Shown: positions 44,645 through 54,300 of the stretch, piece after piece | Layout: each line of letters begins with the position of its first letter | Position numbering within the stretch: the first letter of the stretch is position 1 | Assembly: GCF_012726295.1 (NCBI RefSeq) | Contig: NZ_JABAOB010000011.1 | Span: forward strand, 1-64,000 | DNA length: 64,000 bases | Source of the DNA: Chitinophaga sp. Ak27 | GTDB taxonomy: Bacteria; Bacteroidota; Bacteroidia; Chitinophagales; Chitinophagaceae | Direction: 5' to 3' | The notes under the pieces: generated by a model | The model's database searches: none | Told to the model about the DNA's origin: nothing | The model's input: the letters and a program-made list of their open reading frames with translations, nothing else | Program-made: the position numbers and the translations under genes

Positions 44645-47509
44645 ATGAAAAGCACGTTCATCAAGTCCTTCCCAGGTGTGCTAATGCTTTTGCTATCCCT
44701 GACCCAGGTAGTTTCGGCGCAAACCATGGCCACGGTTAACGGGATTGTACGGGAAAAAGGCTCCAGCCGTACCATGTCCGGTGTGACTGTGAGCGTCAAA
44801 GGCGCCACAGCAGGAACCATTACGGGCAGCGCCGGAACCTTTGTACTCAAAACCAGCCACTCTTTTCCGCTAACCCTTGTGTTTTCCTATGTGGGTTATA
44901 AGACGGAAGAAAAAGAAGTCAGCAGCGCCGAGGAAAGCGTGACGGTAGAACTCAGCACTTCCGAAATTCTTGGACAGGAAGTGGTAGTAGCCGCCAGCCG
45001 TGTTCAGGAAAGCATCCTGCAATCGCCCGTATCCATAGAAAAGCTGGATGCCCGCGCTCTGAAGGCCTCTCCTGCCCCTTCATTTTATGATGCCATCGCC
45101 AACCTGAAAGGCGTGGAAACCAGTTCGCAGAGCTTAACCTTCAAATCCGTTAACACCCGCGGTTTTAATGGCAATGGTAATACCCGCGTACTGCAACTGA
45201 ACGACGGTATGGACAACCAGGCGCCGGGGCTCAACTTCGCCGTGAGCAACATGGTGGGTATCCCAGAGCTGGACCTGGACAACGTAGAACTGATCCCGGG
45301 TGCGGCATCTGCCCTCTATGGCCCTAACGCGCTCAACGGTATTGTGCTGATGACCAGCAAAAGCCCCTTCCAATACCAGGGATTAAGTGCACAGGTAAAA
45401 GGCGGCGTACTCAATGATGGCGGCCGTACCGACGCCACTACCCCGTTCTACGATGTATCTGTTCGTTACGCACATGCCTTCAATAATAAATGGGCCTTCA
45501 AGTTAAATGTGGGCTACCTCCAGGCAAAGGACTGGCAGGCATATGATCACCGCGATCAAAGCCTTACCAATGGCCATACCCTGCAGGACGGCACCAGGGC
45601 TAATAATGAGGGCTATAATGGCGTCAACACCTATGGCGATGAGAACTCAGTCAACATGTACAATTTTCTGATGCCAGCACTGATGCCCCAAATGACGGCT
45701 TTATCTACCCAACTCGGCGGCGCCGTGAGTCCCACACAACTCTACAACGCGCTAATGCCTGCACCCAATATGTCGAACGTAACCCGTACCGGCTATAATG
45801 AAGCCGATGTGGTAGACTATACAACCAAAAACCTGAAATTAAACGCAGCCCTGCATTATAAGATCACACAAGACCTGGAAGCCCTGATACAAGGTAGCTA
45901 CGGCTCCGGTACCAGTGTATATACGGGTAACGACCGTTATTCCCTGAAGAACTTTAATATGGGCCAGTATAAAGTGGAGCTGAGAAGTTCTGACTTCTAC
46001 GTAAGACTATATACTACCCAGGAAAGATCTGGCGACAGCTATGCAGGAGGTACATTGGCCGCTGGTATTAACGAAGCCTGGAAGAGCAGCCAGACCTGGT
46101 ATACACAATACTTTGGCACCTACGCTGCCACTGCCGGCGACCTTTTCAAGAAGACTATTATGGCCAATATCGCCCAGGGACCTGTAGCTGCCGTGGCTGC
46201 CGCCCAACAGGCAGTGCAAGCCCAACAACCCAACTTCTTTAAATCTGCAAGGGACGTGGCCGACCAGGGACGCTTCCTACCAGGCACCCCTGAATTTGAT
46301 GCCGCTGCCGCCCAGGTGAAGAGCAAGCCTATTCCCGGCGATGCGAAGGGCGTAGGCGCCAAATTCACAGATAAAACCAATCTTTACCAGGCTGAGTTTA
46401 TGTACAACTTCCACAAGCTGGTACATTTCGCTGAAATCTTGGTAGGTGGTAACTATCGACGCTACTCCCTGAACTCGGAGAAAACGCTGTTTGCCCTGGA
46501 CGATAACGGAAAGGAATTTAAGATCAACGAATATGGTGCTTATGTGCAGGTCATGAAAAAGCTAATTGATGATCATCTTAAACTGACCGGCTCCGTACGG
46601 TACGATAAGAACATGAACTTCAAAGGCCAGTTTAGTCCGCGTATTTCCGCCGTATACACCTTCCTGGAAAGCCAGAATATCCGCGCCTCTTACCAAACAG
46701 GCTTCCGTATTCCCACTAACCAGGATCAGTATATTGACCTTGTAACACCACAGGCGCACCTGATCGGCGGCTTGCCGTTTATGCGTGAACGTTATGGACT
46801 CGATACCGGCAGAGTATATTCTTTGCAATCGCTGCTGGCAGGCAATCCCGCTCAATACCAGTTCCAGGAATTTTTACCGGAGAGAATACAGGCATACGAA
46901 ATCGGTTATAAATCAGTTATTGCCAAACGCCTGCTGATTGATGCCTACATCTATAAAAATGATTTCAAAAATATGAACGGCAGCCAGGTGGTAGCTAAGC
47001 CAACCGCCAATCCTACACAACCTTTCGCTTACTTCTCTGTTCCTGTAAGCTCACAACAAATTGTAAAATCATGGGGATGGGCGTTAGGATTGGATTACAG
47101 CCTGCCACTGAACTTTACTGCCGGCGGTAACATTACTTACAATGAACTGACCAATGCGAAAGACCTCGGTAGCTTTATCCCCCAGTATAATACGCCGAAA
47201 TACCGCTATAGCCTGAACTTCGGCAACCGGAATGTTGCCAACTCCAATATTGCCTTTAATATCTTATGGAAATGGCAAGATTCATTTGTATGGCAATCTA
47301 CTTTCGTAGGACCTGCAGTTAATACAGCAGGATTAAGTGAAATACCTTCCTATGGCACATTGGATGCGATGGTAAGTAAATTCTTCCCGAAAGCTAAAAC
47401 CACAGTGAAATTGGGTGGCGTCAATATCCTGAATAAGAAATATACCACTTCATGGGGTAACCCTACCATTGGGTCACAATGGTATATCTCGCTGGGGTAT
47501 AATCTCTGA
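44645..47509 (+). CDS. TonB-dependent receptor
   Basis: 954 residues. Signal peptide (LMLLLSLTQVVSAQ), CarboxypepD_reg-like domain (about 30-110; VNGIVREKGSSRTMSGVTV), plug (about 115-240; TRGFNGNGNTRVLQLNDGMD, LIPGAASALYGPNALNGIV) and a barrel ending WYISLGYNL. No SusD is adjacent, so it is a single-component receptor; its ligand is unknown. An Ala/Gln-rich insertion lies in the barrel region (about 495-560; AVAAAQQAVQAQQPNF). Terminator at 47536. Confidence 0.92.
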   Translation: MKSTFIKSFPGVLMLLLSLTQVVSAQTMATVNGIVREKGSSRTMSGVTVSVKGATAGTITGSAGTFVLKTSHSFPLTLVFSYVGYKTEEKEVSSAEESVTVELSTSEILGQEVVVAASRVQESILQSPVSIEKLDARALKASPAPSFYDAIANLKGVETSSQSLTFKSVNTRGFNGNGNTRVLQLNDGMDNQAPGLNFAVSNMVGIPELDLDNVELIPGAASALYGPNALNGIVLMTSKSPFQYQGLSAQVKGGVLNDGGRTDATTPFYDVSVRYAHAFNNKWAFKLNVGYLQAKDWQAYDHRDQSLTNGHTLQDGTRANNEGYNGVNTYGDENSVNMYNFLMPALMPQMTALSTQLGGAVSPTQLYNALMPAPNMSNVTRTGYNEADVVDYTTKNLKLNAALHYKITQDLEALIQGSYGSGTSVYTGNDRYSLKNFNMGQYKVELRSSDFYVRLYTTQERSGDSYAGGTLAAGINEAWKSSQTWYTQYFGTYAATAGDLFKKTIMANIAQGPVAAVAAAQQAVQAQQPNFFKSARDVADQGRFLPGTPEFDAAAAQVKSKPIPGDAKGVGAKFTDKTNLYQAEFMYNFHKLVHFAEILVGGNYRRYSLNSEKTLFALDDNGKEFKINEYGAYVQVMKKLIDDHLKLTGSVRYDKNMNFKGQFSPRISAVYTFLESQNIRASYQTGFRIPTNQDQYIDLVTPQAHLIGGLPFMRERYGLDTGRVYSLQSLLAGNPAQYQFQEFLPERIQAYEIGYKSVIAKRLLIDAYIYKNDFKNMNGSQVVAKPTANPTQPFAYFSVPVSSQQIVKSWGWALGLDYSLPLNFTAGGNITYNELTNAKDLGSFIPQYNTPKYRYSLNFGNRNVANSNIAFNILWKWQDSFVWQSTFVGPAVNTAGLSEIPSYGTLDAMVSKFFPKAKTTVKLGGVNILNKKYTTSWGNPTIGSQWYISLGYNL

Positions 47510-47535
47510 TAAAATTTAAGTAGTTAAACAACCAG

Positions 47536-47584
47536 GCCCCGGTTCTTCTCCTGAAACAGGAAGAAAAACCGGGGCTTTTTTTTG
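47536..47584 (+). terminator. Terminator of the TonB receptor gene
   Basis: GC-rich stem (47536-47544 with 47567-47575, extended by weaker pairing) followed by eight T residues. It also separates the gene from the convergent retron. Confidence 0.88.
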
Positions 47585-47599
47585 CTTAATGCGTATTAC

Positions 47600-49207
47600 C
47601 TATACCACATCCCACCAGGGTTTATCTGTTGCCGCAGGTGGTTCTGGCGGCGTTATCTTCCCCGGCATAGTGGTGGAACTATCGGTAGTAGCGCCCGGCG
47701 TAGTAGTAGCAGAACTGGTATAGCCAGCTGGATGCGAGGACGCAGATATCGTTTCGGTTGTAACAGGCTGTGAGCTGTTGCCTGTCCAGATCGCATGCGC
47801 TTCTGCTTTGATATCTGGTCGCTGCAATAGCGCTGCCAGCTTATCTTTCAGCCTGGCGCCCCATTCAGGTTTCACCATGTATACAAAGTTCGCGTAGCCT
47901 TCTATACTGCTGATAATATTTTTTCCTTTGCCCCATCTTTTACCCGATAAACCCGTTTTCTCAATGTTGTGTAACAGCGCGCGGAACTTACGTAAGGTAG
48001 TACGGTCTATACTCAACTTCTCGTTTACCACGATGCCAGTTACCGTATGGCGATCGCCTTTACGCATTACGTGGAGTTTGCCGGGGTGAATAGTGAAGCC
48101 TTCTTCTTTCACAAACATCTTCACTGCCCGCAGAAGCTGACCGGCTTTGTCGGCCGCTCCTCCCTTCGCAGAAAACGTCATATCATCTGCATACCGCGTA
48201 TAGGCGTAACCGTATTTTTCAGCGAGACCGGTAAAACGCCGGTCCAGCTTAAAGCAAATCAGGTTGGTAATAGCCGGGCTGGTAGGAGCTCCCTGCGGCA
48301 GATGACGGGCCGTTTTAGCTACATAATATTTGCGGCCATCGAGCAACACTTCATCTACATCCGGTTCTGTACAAATGAGGGCCAGGATGGTAGCTACCTG
48401 TTCGGCATATCCCAGTTTGCAGAATAGTCCTTTCACTCTTTTATAGGCGATGGACGGGAAGAAATCGCGGAGATCAATATTGATCACAATATCCTGGCCT
48501 ACATGTGGTGCGGCGTTGGTAACAATCGATTTTTCCGGCACAAAGCCATGCGCGGCGGCGCTGTGGCCAACTTTATACAGAATATGTTCCAGTATCCAGT
48601 GCTGCACTGCTTTCAACTGAGGCATCGGCGCAGAAATCACGCGGGTGCCACCGGATTTTTTAGGCACCTGGAAACGCTGGTAATGGGTATGATGCCCCAC
48701 TTTCCGGTTAAACGCCAGGTAGCGGAGTTTGCCCAGCGTAATGCCCATGGCGCTGGCCAACGCAGTGGCATCCGCAAATACCGGCAGGTTAAACTTCGCC
48801 AGTTGTACAGTGTCAGGATTCACCTTGTTCAGGCCCGCAGATACCTCTTCGCCCAGGTAAAGGATTTGCTGGTCCTTAGCCACCACCCAGGCTTCTGCCC
48901 GCGCTTTTCTTTCTTCCTCCCGGCGTTTTTTGGTTTCGGCAATTTTTAGCTTGGATTTGGCCATGCGATCTTTTCGCATGTCGGCCAGCATCTTGGCCTT
49001 ATTTTGATAGCGCTGCTTTTCGGACAGGAGGTCATTCAGTTCACGGCGCAACTCCCCTTCCCTGCGGATAAGTGTTTCAGAGGGAGATGGCTGTGCAGTA
49101 TTTCTTGCCCAGAAACCCAGGCGTATCATTTCTTCCAGTATAAATTCCTCTTTAGAGGATGCACGTATTCTATCGTACAGCTGTTGACGGGTTAAGCTTT
49201 CGGCCAT
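47600..49207 (-). CDS. Retron reverse transcriptase with N-terminal extension
   Basis: 535 residues. The RT core (about 150-450) has the active site Y339-A-D-D342, LPQGAPTSPAITN, and both retron signatures: N231-A-A-P-H235 (region X) and V389-T-G391 (region Y, which binds msr). It copies the msd part of its own ncRNA into DNA, forming RNA-linked msDNA. An N-terminal extension of ~100 residues precedes the core: a helical start (LTRQQLYDRIRASSKEEF) and a charged coiled coil (KRREEERKARAEAW). The last ~75 residues are a Ser/Thr/Pro/Ala-rich tail of low complexity. No maturase or endonuclease domain is present. It is the last gene of the retron operon, 154 bp after the a2 repeat. Confidence 0.93.
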   Translation of the reverse strand: MAESLTRQQLYDRIRASSKEEFILEEMIRLGFWARNTAQPSPSETLIRREGELRRELNDLLSEKQRYQNKAKMLADMRKDRMAKSKLKIAETKKRREEERKARAEAWVVAKDQQILYLGEEVSAGLNKVNPDTVQLAKFNLPVFADATALASAMGITLGKLRYLAFNRKVGHHTHYQRFQVPKKSGGTRVISAPMPQLKAVQHWILEHILYKVGHSAAAHGFVPEKSIVTNAAPHVGQDIVINIDLRDFFPSIAYKRVKGLFCKLGYAEQVATILALICTEPDVDEVLLDGRKYYVAKTARHLPQGAPTSPAITNLICFKLDRRFTGLAEKYGYAYTRYADDMTFSAKGGAADKAGQLLRAVKMFVKEEGFTIHPGKLHVMRKGDRHTVTGIVVNEKLSIDRTTLRKFRALLHNIEKTGLSGKRWGKGKNIISSIEGYANFVYMVKPEWGARLKDKLAALLQRPDIKAEAHAIWTGNSSQPVTTETISASSHPAGYTSSATTTPGATTDSSTTMPGKITPPEPPAATDKPWWDVV

Positions 49208-49361
49208 GATAAATAGTTGAGTATTTATTCATTTTCATATACAGCAATGCTGTTTCAGGCAACGACATTACTTTCAGACTAAATAAAAAATAGTTGTAAG
49301 ACGGGAAACTGAAGAGAAGATATACCGGCTCTAACGCCTTGCTGACGGGGAGTAACAAAAT

Positions 49362-49596
49362 TTTGTAAAGAGGAAGAGGCCTTCGTGCAAGCCATTGACT
49401 AAATCAATCAACTCAAGGGAGGGGCCTACCATACGTATATTTCAGCCCCTGGGGCTTCTACCGGAAATATGCGTATGGTAGGCCCCTCCCAAAGTAAAGA
49501 TTGCATTTAGTGAAGCATGTATAGTCAAAATACCTGAATGACGAAACATCATTCGTCCCTTTTCGGGCGCAAGTGCAATCAATTCCTCTTTACAAA
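49362..49596 (-). ncRNA. Retron msr-msd non-coding RNA
   Basis: Transcribed leftward. a1 (49583-49596) and a2 (49362-49375) are a perfect 14-nt inverted repeat, TTTGTAAAGAGGAA on the minus strand at a1. The msr lies between a1 and the msd: a 7-bp closing repeat (49574-49580 with 49499-49505, TGCAATC/GATTGCA on the plus strand) encloses a 6-bp hairpin (49540-49557) and a small GAAAA-loop hairpin (about 49560-49572). The msd is the long hairpin at 49417-49490. Order a1-msr-msd-a2-RT is the canonical retron order. The branching G should lie just after a1 (ATTGATTGC); its exact position is not determined. Confidence 0.87.
49417..49490 (-). ncRNA. msd hairpin
   Basis: Arms 49417-49443 and 49464-49490 pair over 27 bp with one non-Watson-Crick position. 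The tip holds the near-palindrome AGCCCCTGGGGCT (49444-49456) and a short TCTACC. This should be the reverse-transcribed stem of the msDNA. Confidence 0.87.
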
Positions 49597-49618
49597 GATC
49601 TTTATTATTAACGAGCCA

Positions 49619-49648
49619 GCAAGTTAGAAAATTATTCCGGAAAACAAA
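49619..49648 (-). promoter_or_regulatory. Possible promoter of the msr-msd RNA
   Basis: On the minus strand TTTG (49648-49645), 18 bp, then TAACTTGC (49626-49619), a 6/8 match to TAnnTTTG. Start would fall some 15-20 nt before a1, allowing the ncRNA and RT to be made apart from the upstream genes. Confidence 0.35.
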
Positions 49649-49675
49649 AAATCTTCTCCTGCTTTTTTCCTGTTT

Positions 49676-51316
49676 TTATTTTTGTGCATGCGCGATACGC
49701 AGTCCCAGCATATGTTCGCAAGGACCTTTGTATAATTTATTGCTTGCATAAAAGCTGCAATCACAATGCGCGTTGCTCAATCTTTCATCTGCATCGATGG
49801 TAATAACGGGATGGTATACACGATGCGATCCCTTCACAGTACCCGTTAATTGCAATCCCACTCCAGGGATTTCTTTTTCGGTAAACTGTACCCGTTTTTC
49901 CTGTACCAGTTTATTGGCAGCAGCTTCCTCAGGATTGGAAAACCGCAGGTCTTCCAATGGCAATGGTTCCCGGCTCAGCTCCCGCAGGCGGTAAAACCCC
50001 GTATGCAGATCAAAGATCACTTTGCCTGCCTGGGTATAGATACCGAGTGCCCCCAGCACTGTAGCTTTATCCAGACCGGTTGCATGCGCAATGGTTTCCG
50101 GTTTGGCCATCCACCTGGTTTTGAGGTCGGCAAATACTTTTAGTTTGGCACTATCATCAACAATAGCTCTGGGCGCCATCAGGTCAAACTGACCCGCGCG
50201 GGACCAGTCGTTGGCTGTCCATCCGCTCAGACCCAGCGTAAACTGCATATCTCCCAAGTCGGCTATATAGAAGGAAGGCAAGCCATTACCGGTCAGATGT
50301 ACCGTGAACTTTTTAGCGATGGGAATCAGCCTTTCCAATATCAGCAGGCGTCTTCTCCCCCATATGCGAATTTCGCGCAATTGCGGCCCCGTGTATAACG
50401 ACCTCGCACATACGATTTCCTGGTTCCAGGGTTCAAAAATAGCTCTTACGGGTTTACCTGGTTCCAATATAAAGCGAATGGAACGGGGCCCTTTCTTCTC
50501 TTTAAACCGGCGGAGCCAGGAGCAGAAGTTATATACATCCATTGGATGCAGGTCAAAAGTGGCGGCAGGCAACGTCATAGCCGAACTTACCTGCAAAAAT
50601 CCTCTCACCCAGCTATCCGGCAGGTCGATCTTCACCTCGTGGTAAAGCTCTTCCTGGGAGGTTTGCACCTGGAAGCCTCCCGGATCAATTTTGAAATCTG
50701 TTTCTTTATAATCACGTATCTTCTGAAACTCATCATACAAGGCGGCGGAATAATCAATGTTGGTGGTGCCACATTCAAACTCATTCACCTCTTTAAATAC
50801 GTTATAGCTGGCGCTTAACTTCCCATAAGTTGATTCATCCTGGCTGAAGCATTCAAAGAACATTTCATCGGGGTGTACGCTGATAACAGGGTCCAGTACA
50901 AACCAGGCATCCCGGTCTTTTTGATATAGATAATCGAAGTAAGTTTTGCGGGCTTTATAAAAAGGGCCCATTACCCGGTCCCGCTCAGCGGAAATATCGT
51001 GCAACTGGTTTCTGAGCGTGGCAATACGGTCATCGGCGGCTTTCATATCAAAGCCGTTCATGTATTCTGCCAGCCAGAGGGACTCCTGCTGGGCAGCCCA
51101 CTCTTTGTAGGCAGTTTTATCTTTCGGTTTAAAACGCAGGTCAGATACCACCACATCATGCAGCGCAGATATGGCTTCGCGGAAGGCTATCTTTTTGTGC
51201 AGCTTTCCTACAAAGAAAGTTGGGTCACGACGGGTATCCGGCGCAAAAGAAATGCCTGCAGAGGAGGCATTGCTGTAAACCTGCGAGTTACCACTATATC
51301 TGTAGTTAAATAACAT
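49676..51316 (-). CDS. Winged-helix / SWIM zinc-finger protein, retron-associated
   Basis: 546 residues. The C-terminus has a SWIM zinc finger: C518-D-C520 with C533-E-H535 (CxC...CxH), a fold that binds DNA or protein. Before it (about 400-455) a winged-helix-like stretch (WMAKPETIAHATGLDKATVL...AGKVIFDLHTGFYRLRE) is seen. The N-terminal half is helical, with no clear enzyme motif. It lies 14 bp after the WGR/HEAT gene and directly before the msr-msd, so it is a probable subunit of the retron. From memory such WH-SWIM proteins occur in type XIII retrons. Confidence 0.83.
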   Translation of the reverse strand: MLFNYRYSGNSQVYSNASSAGISFAPDTRRDPTFFVGKLHKKIAFREAISALHDVVVSDLRFKPKDKTAYKEWAAQQESLWLAEYMNGFDMKAADDRIATLRNQLHDISAERDRVMGPFYKARKTYFDYLYQKDRDAWFVLDPVISVHPDEMFFECFSQDESTYGKLSASYNVFKEVNEFECGTTNIDYSAALYDEFQKIRDYKETDFKIDPGGFQVQTSQEELYHEVKIDLPDSWVRGFLQVSSAMTLPAATFDLHPMDVYNFCSWLRRFKEKKGPRSIRFILEPGKPVRAIFEPWNQEIVCARSLYTGPQLREIRIWGRRRLLILERLIPIAKKFTVHLTGNGLPSFYIADLGDMQFTLGLSGWTANDWSRAGQFDLMAPRAIVDDSAKLKVFADLKTRWMAKPETIAHATGLDKATVLGALGIYTQAGKVIFDLHTGFYRLRELSREPLPLEDLRFSNPEEAAANKLVQEKRVQFTEKEIPGVGLQLTGTVKGSHRVYHPVITIDADERLSNAHCDCSFYASNKLYKGPCEHMLGLRIAHAQK

Positions 51317-51330
51317 AAATGGATTACTTT

Positions 51331-54300
51331 TTAAGATACTCTGATAGCTGTTGGCATAATCTGGATAGGCAATTCTACCGGGTATTGCTGTTGGATGTTA
51401 CGCATGATATCAATACAACGGGCCTTATCGCCTATCGCCACAGTGGCGGAAATATGGGCAATGATATGGCCAATATATGCAGCGGCTTCGACAGACTTTA
51501 ACGCCTCAACTTCCAGGAATGCAAATATTCTTTCTTTCGCGGCGCGGGCTTTGTTGACCCGGCTCAGCACTACTCTGAAGTAATGTTCCAGTTGTTGCAG
51601 GTAATCCAGGTTACCGGCGGCATAACTTTGCAGGTAGTTGGTAGCGAATAACTGCATGCTTACACTTGGATGCTGGCTTAATTTCAGCAAATATGTCGTG
51701 CCATCTTCCTCCCGGAAAAAGCGCATCAGCATTTCTTTACCAAAGGCCTGGATATCGGGTCTGACGCTGTCGGCCACCGATACGAGTGTTTCGGGGGTCC
51801 AGTCTTTATCAGTAAACTGGGTACGGAAAAATTCCATGGCCATCTGGCGGGTATCTTCCCATTTGGCATCCAACAATCCCATGGCCGCTTCTCTTTCATA
51901 GCGGATACGGGCCACATTTCTGTGATAAAACAGCCAGCACCATTCGCGTACGGCCAACAGTTCATGGCTGCCGGCAGCAATTACCTGTTTCAGGGTCAAC
52001 GCATCGGCAGGGATATACTTTTCCAGTACTACGATACCGAATTCCTGTGCCGACCGGTAATTCGAGTACAGCAGGCGCAGGGCCGTGGCCGTGTCTACAT
52101 CCTGTAAGTAGTTCACCAGTTCATGGCTGAGCAGTGCAGCAATATCTGCATGCGTACCTTCGGCAGCTTCCTTGCGCATCAGCAGGGGTACCAGTTCATT
52201 TACCAGGTAAACGGCCATGCGCGGGTCCTGTTGCACCAGCTGACTAATCAGCGAACGTATGCCATTTCGTACATCCGTGTACGTACTGGTAATAATATAT
52301 AATACCAGTTCTGGTCTTTTCAACAGTTCGGCCGTACCAAGCGCCTGCAGAATATTCACCCCGGCAGCTCTCACTGGCTGAAAGGCATTTACCAGCAGCT
52401 CGCGGATTAAGCCGTCGGATACTTCGGCATAGTTAAAGTGTCCTTGTTTCAGGAGCAGCAGGCGTGCGGCAAACGCATGACAAGCTGGTACCGGGCTGCC
52501 TAATAATTTCTCGATAATAGCTATATCCGTAACTGTTAGCGCCTGACGGCAAACCTGTTCCAGTATGCTGCAGGAATCATTGAGATTATCGTTGCCGGCA
52601 GCGGTAGCTGACTGTAGTGCCAGCAGGCCGTCAATCGCCATATTGCATAAGAGACGGGCATTGTCGCCCGGCAGGTATTCCGGTGTTAATTGTTTACGTA
52701 CAAAGTCACGTACCTCTTTATAAGGAGAGAATAACAGGTGCATGAGGAAGTCGAGGTTCCCAAAACACTTCGCCTGGTTTTCGCTGATCCATTGCAATCC
52801 TTGTATTCGGGCCAGGTCCAGCGGACTTTTGATCAGGCTGAACAGGAGCGGTATCGACGGGTTGGCCGGATCATATCTTTCCTTAGCCAATTCCAGTCCG
52901 TACATGGTAGGAATACTGAAGGCGTTGGCCAGCAGCCCGGCAATGACGCCTTCATCCATCTTAGCTTTCAGGCTTTCATATTCGGGGTGGGCTTTCAATT
53001 GCTCCATCGCAAAAATATGCACGGCTTCCATGCGACCGGAAATGAGCAGCTGTACAAAAGCCTGCGGCAGTTGTTGCCAGAGATGCAGGCAGGGTACATC
53101 GCTTATAATAGCCGGTGCTGGCGCCGGTGCGGCTTGGTATTCTTTAGGAATCGCCGGTGTTACAGATGGCTTTTCAGCGCCCAGCCAGCCAAACAACTTT
53201 TTCAGCAAACCACCTTTATCTCCATTTTTGAGGGTATCGGGGTTAGCATCTAATGTACGTTTGGCAGTAGTTTGTGCCCCATCACTACCTGGTTCCTGGA
53301 ATACCCACTCCCTGCCATCCGGTTTCAGTCGCAGGTTGGGGGCATTTCCGCGGGTAATATAATTCAGGTATACCGCGCGTGAGTTGGCGGGATACTGGAT
53401 ATAAATAGAGGTATAACGGTTATTGATATACGCATAGTCGCGTACCTGGTATTCTTTGGTGGCGTCCCTGCTTTCGTCGTAGTGCAACAGTAAGGCGGTA
53501 GCGAGGCGTACATATTGTACATCTTCGCGGGCGCCCATTGTCTGCAGGTTACGTAGTACACGACGGTGCAGGTAAGCACGGGTACGGTTGGAATACGACA
53601 ATCGGGAAGTAGGCTTTTTCAGTTCCTTGTCCGCCTTCATCGATTCCTGCAACTCAGGAATATAAATGGTGGGAATATAAGGTTCTCCGTCGTAGTCGGT
53701 ACTGCTGCCCGGGTTGTTGAACATTGGTGCTTCCCTTTCGAAGCGGGTCGCCAGCAGGCCTACTAAATTATGTTCATCCCTCAGCTCCGCCTGTTTAAAG
53801 ATGTGGCGTACGTGCTGAAAGAAAGAGGGCCGGAAAGGCATGCGTGACAAGAGGGTTACCAGCACTTGTTTTACCGCAGGGTATTGCCAGGAGATCACGA
53901 AAAGTTCCTCCAGCATAGGATAACTCAGCTGCTGCTGGGATACTACCTGTTGGGTAAGCAAATTGAAAAGCTCTTCTCCATTATTACTGGTCACCGCTGT
54001 TTGAAAAGGAGGTGGGAGCCGTTGTACATATGCCTGTATATGCGCGGCCCGTTCCTCTGCCCGCAATACCAACAAAAGGCCATTAGCCGCCAGCATACGG
54101 ATGTTCAACGGGCGGGAGCTATTGTCGGCATATGAGCGCAATACAGGGCCGGCAGCCGGATCGCCTATTTTGCCCAGCGACCATAATGCGGCATAACGTT
54201 GACGGGCATCTCCTTTTTCTACCAGTTTGACCAGGTAGGGTACTGCTTCTTTTATTTTCTCCTCTCCTGCTCTCCAAATCACGCGGGAAGTACTCCAGGT

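Noticed and set aside
49417..49490. Long hairpin as a plain terminator of the SWIM gene
   Set aside because: No T-run follows on the minus strand, it lies ~190 bp after the stop, and it is enclosed by the a1/a2 repeat.
47600..49675. Diversity-generating retroelement or group II intron
   Set aside because: The RT has retron NAxxH and VTG motifs, no maturase or endonuclease domain, and no template/variable repeat or intron RNA domain V was seen.
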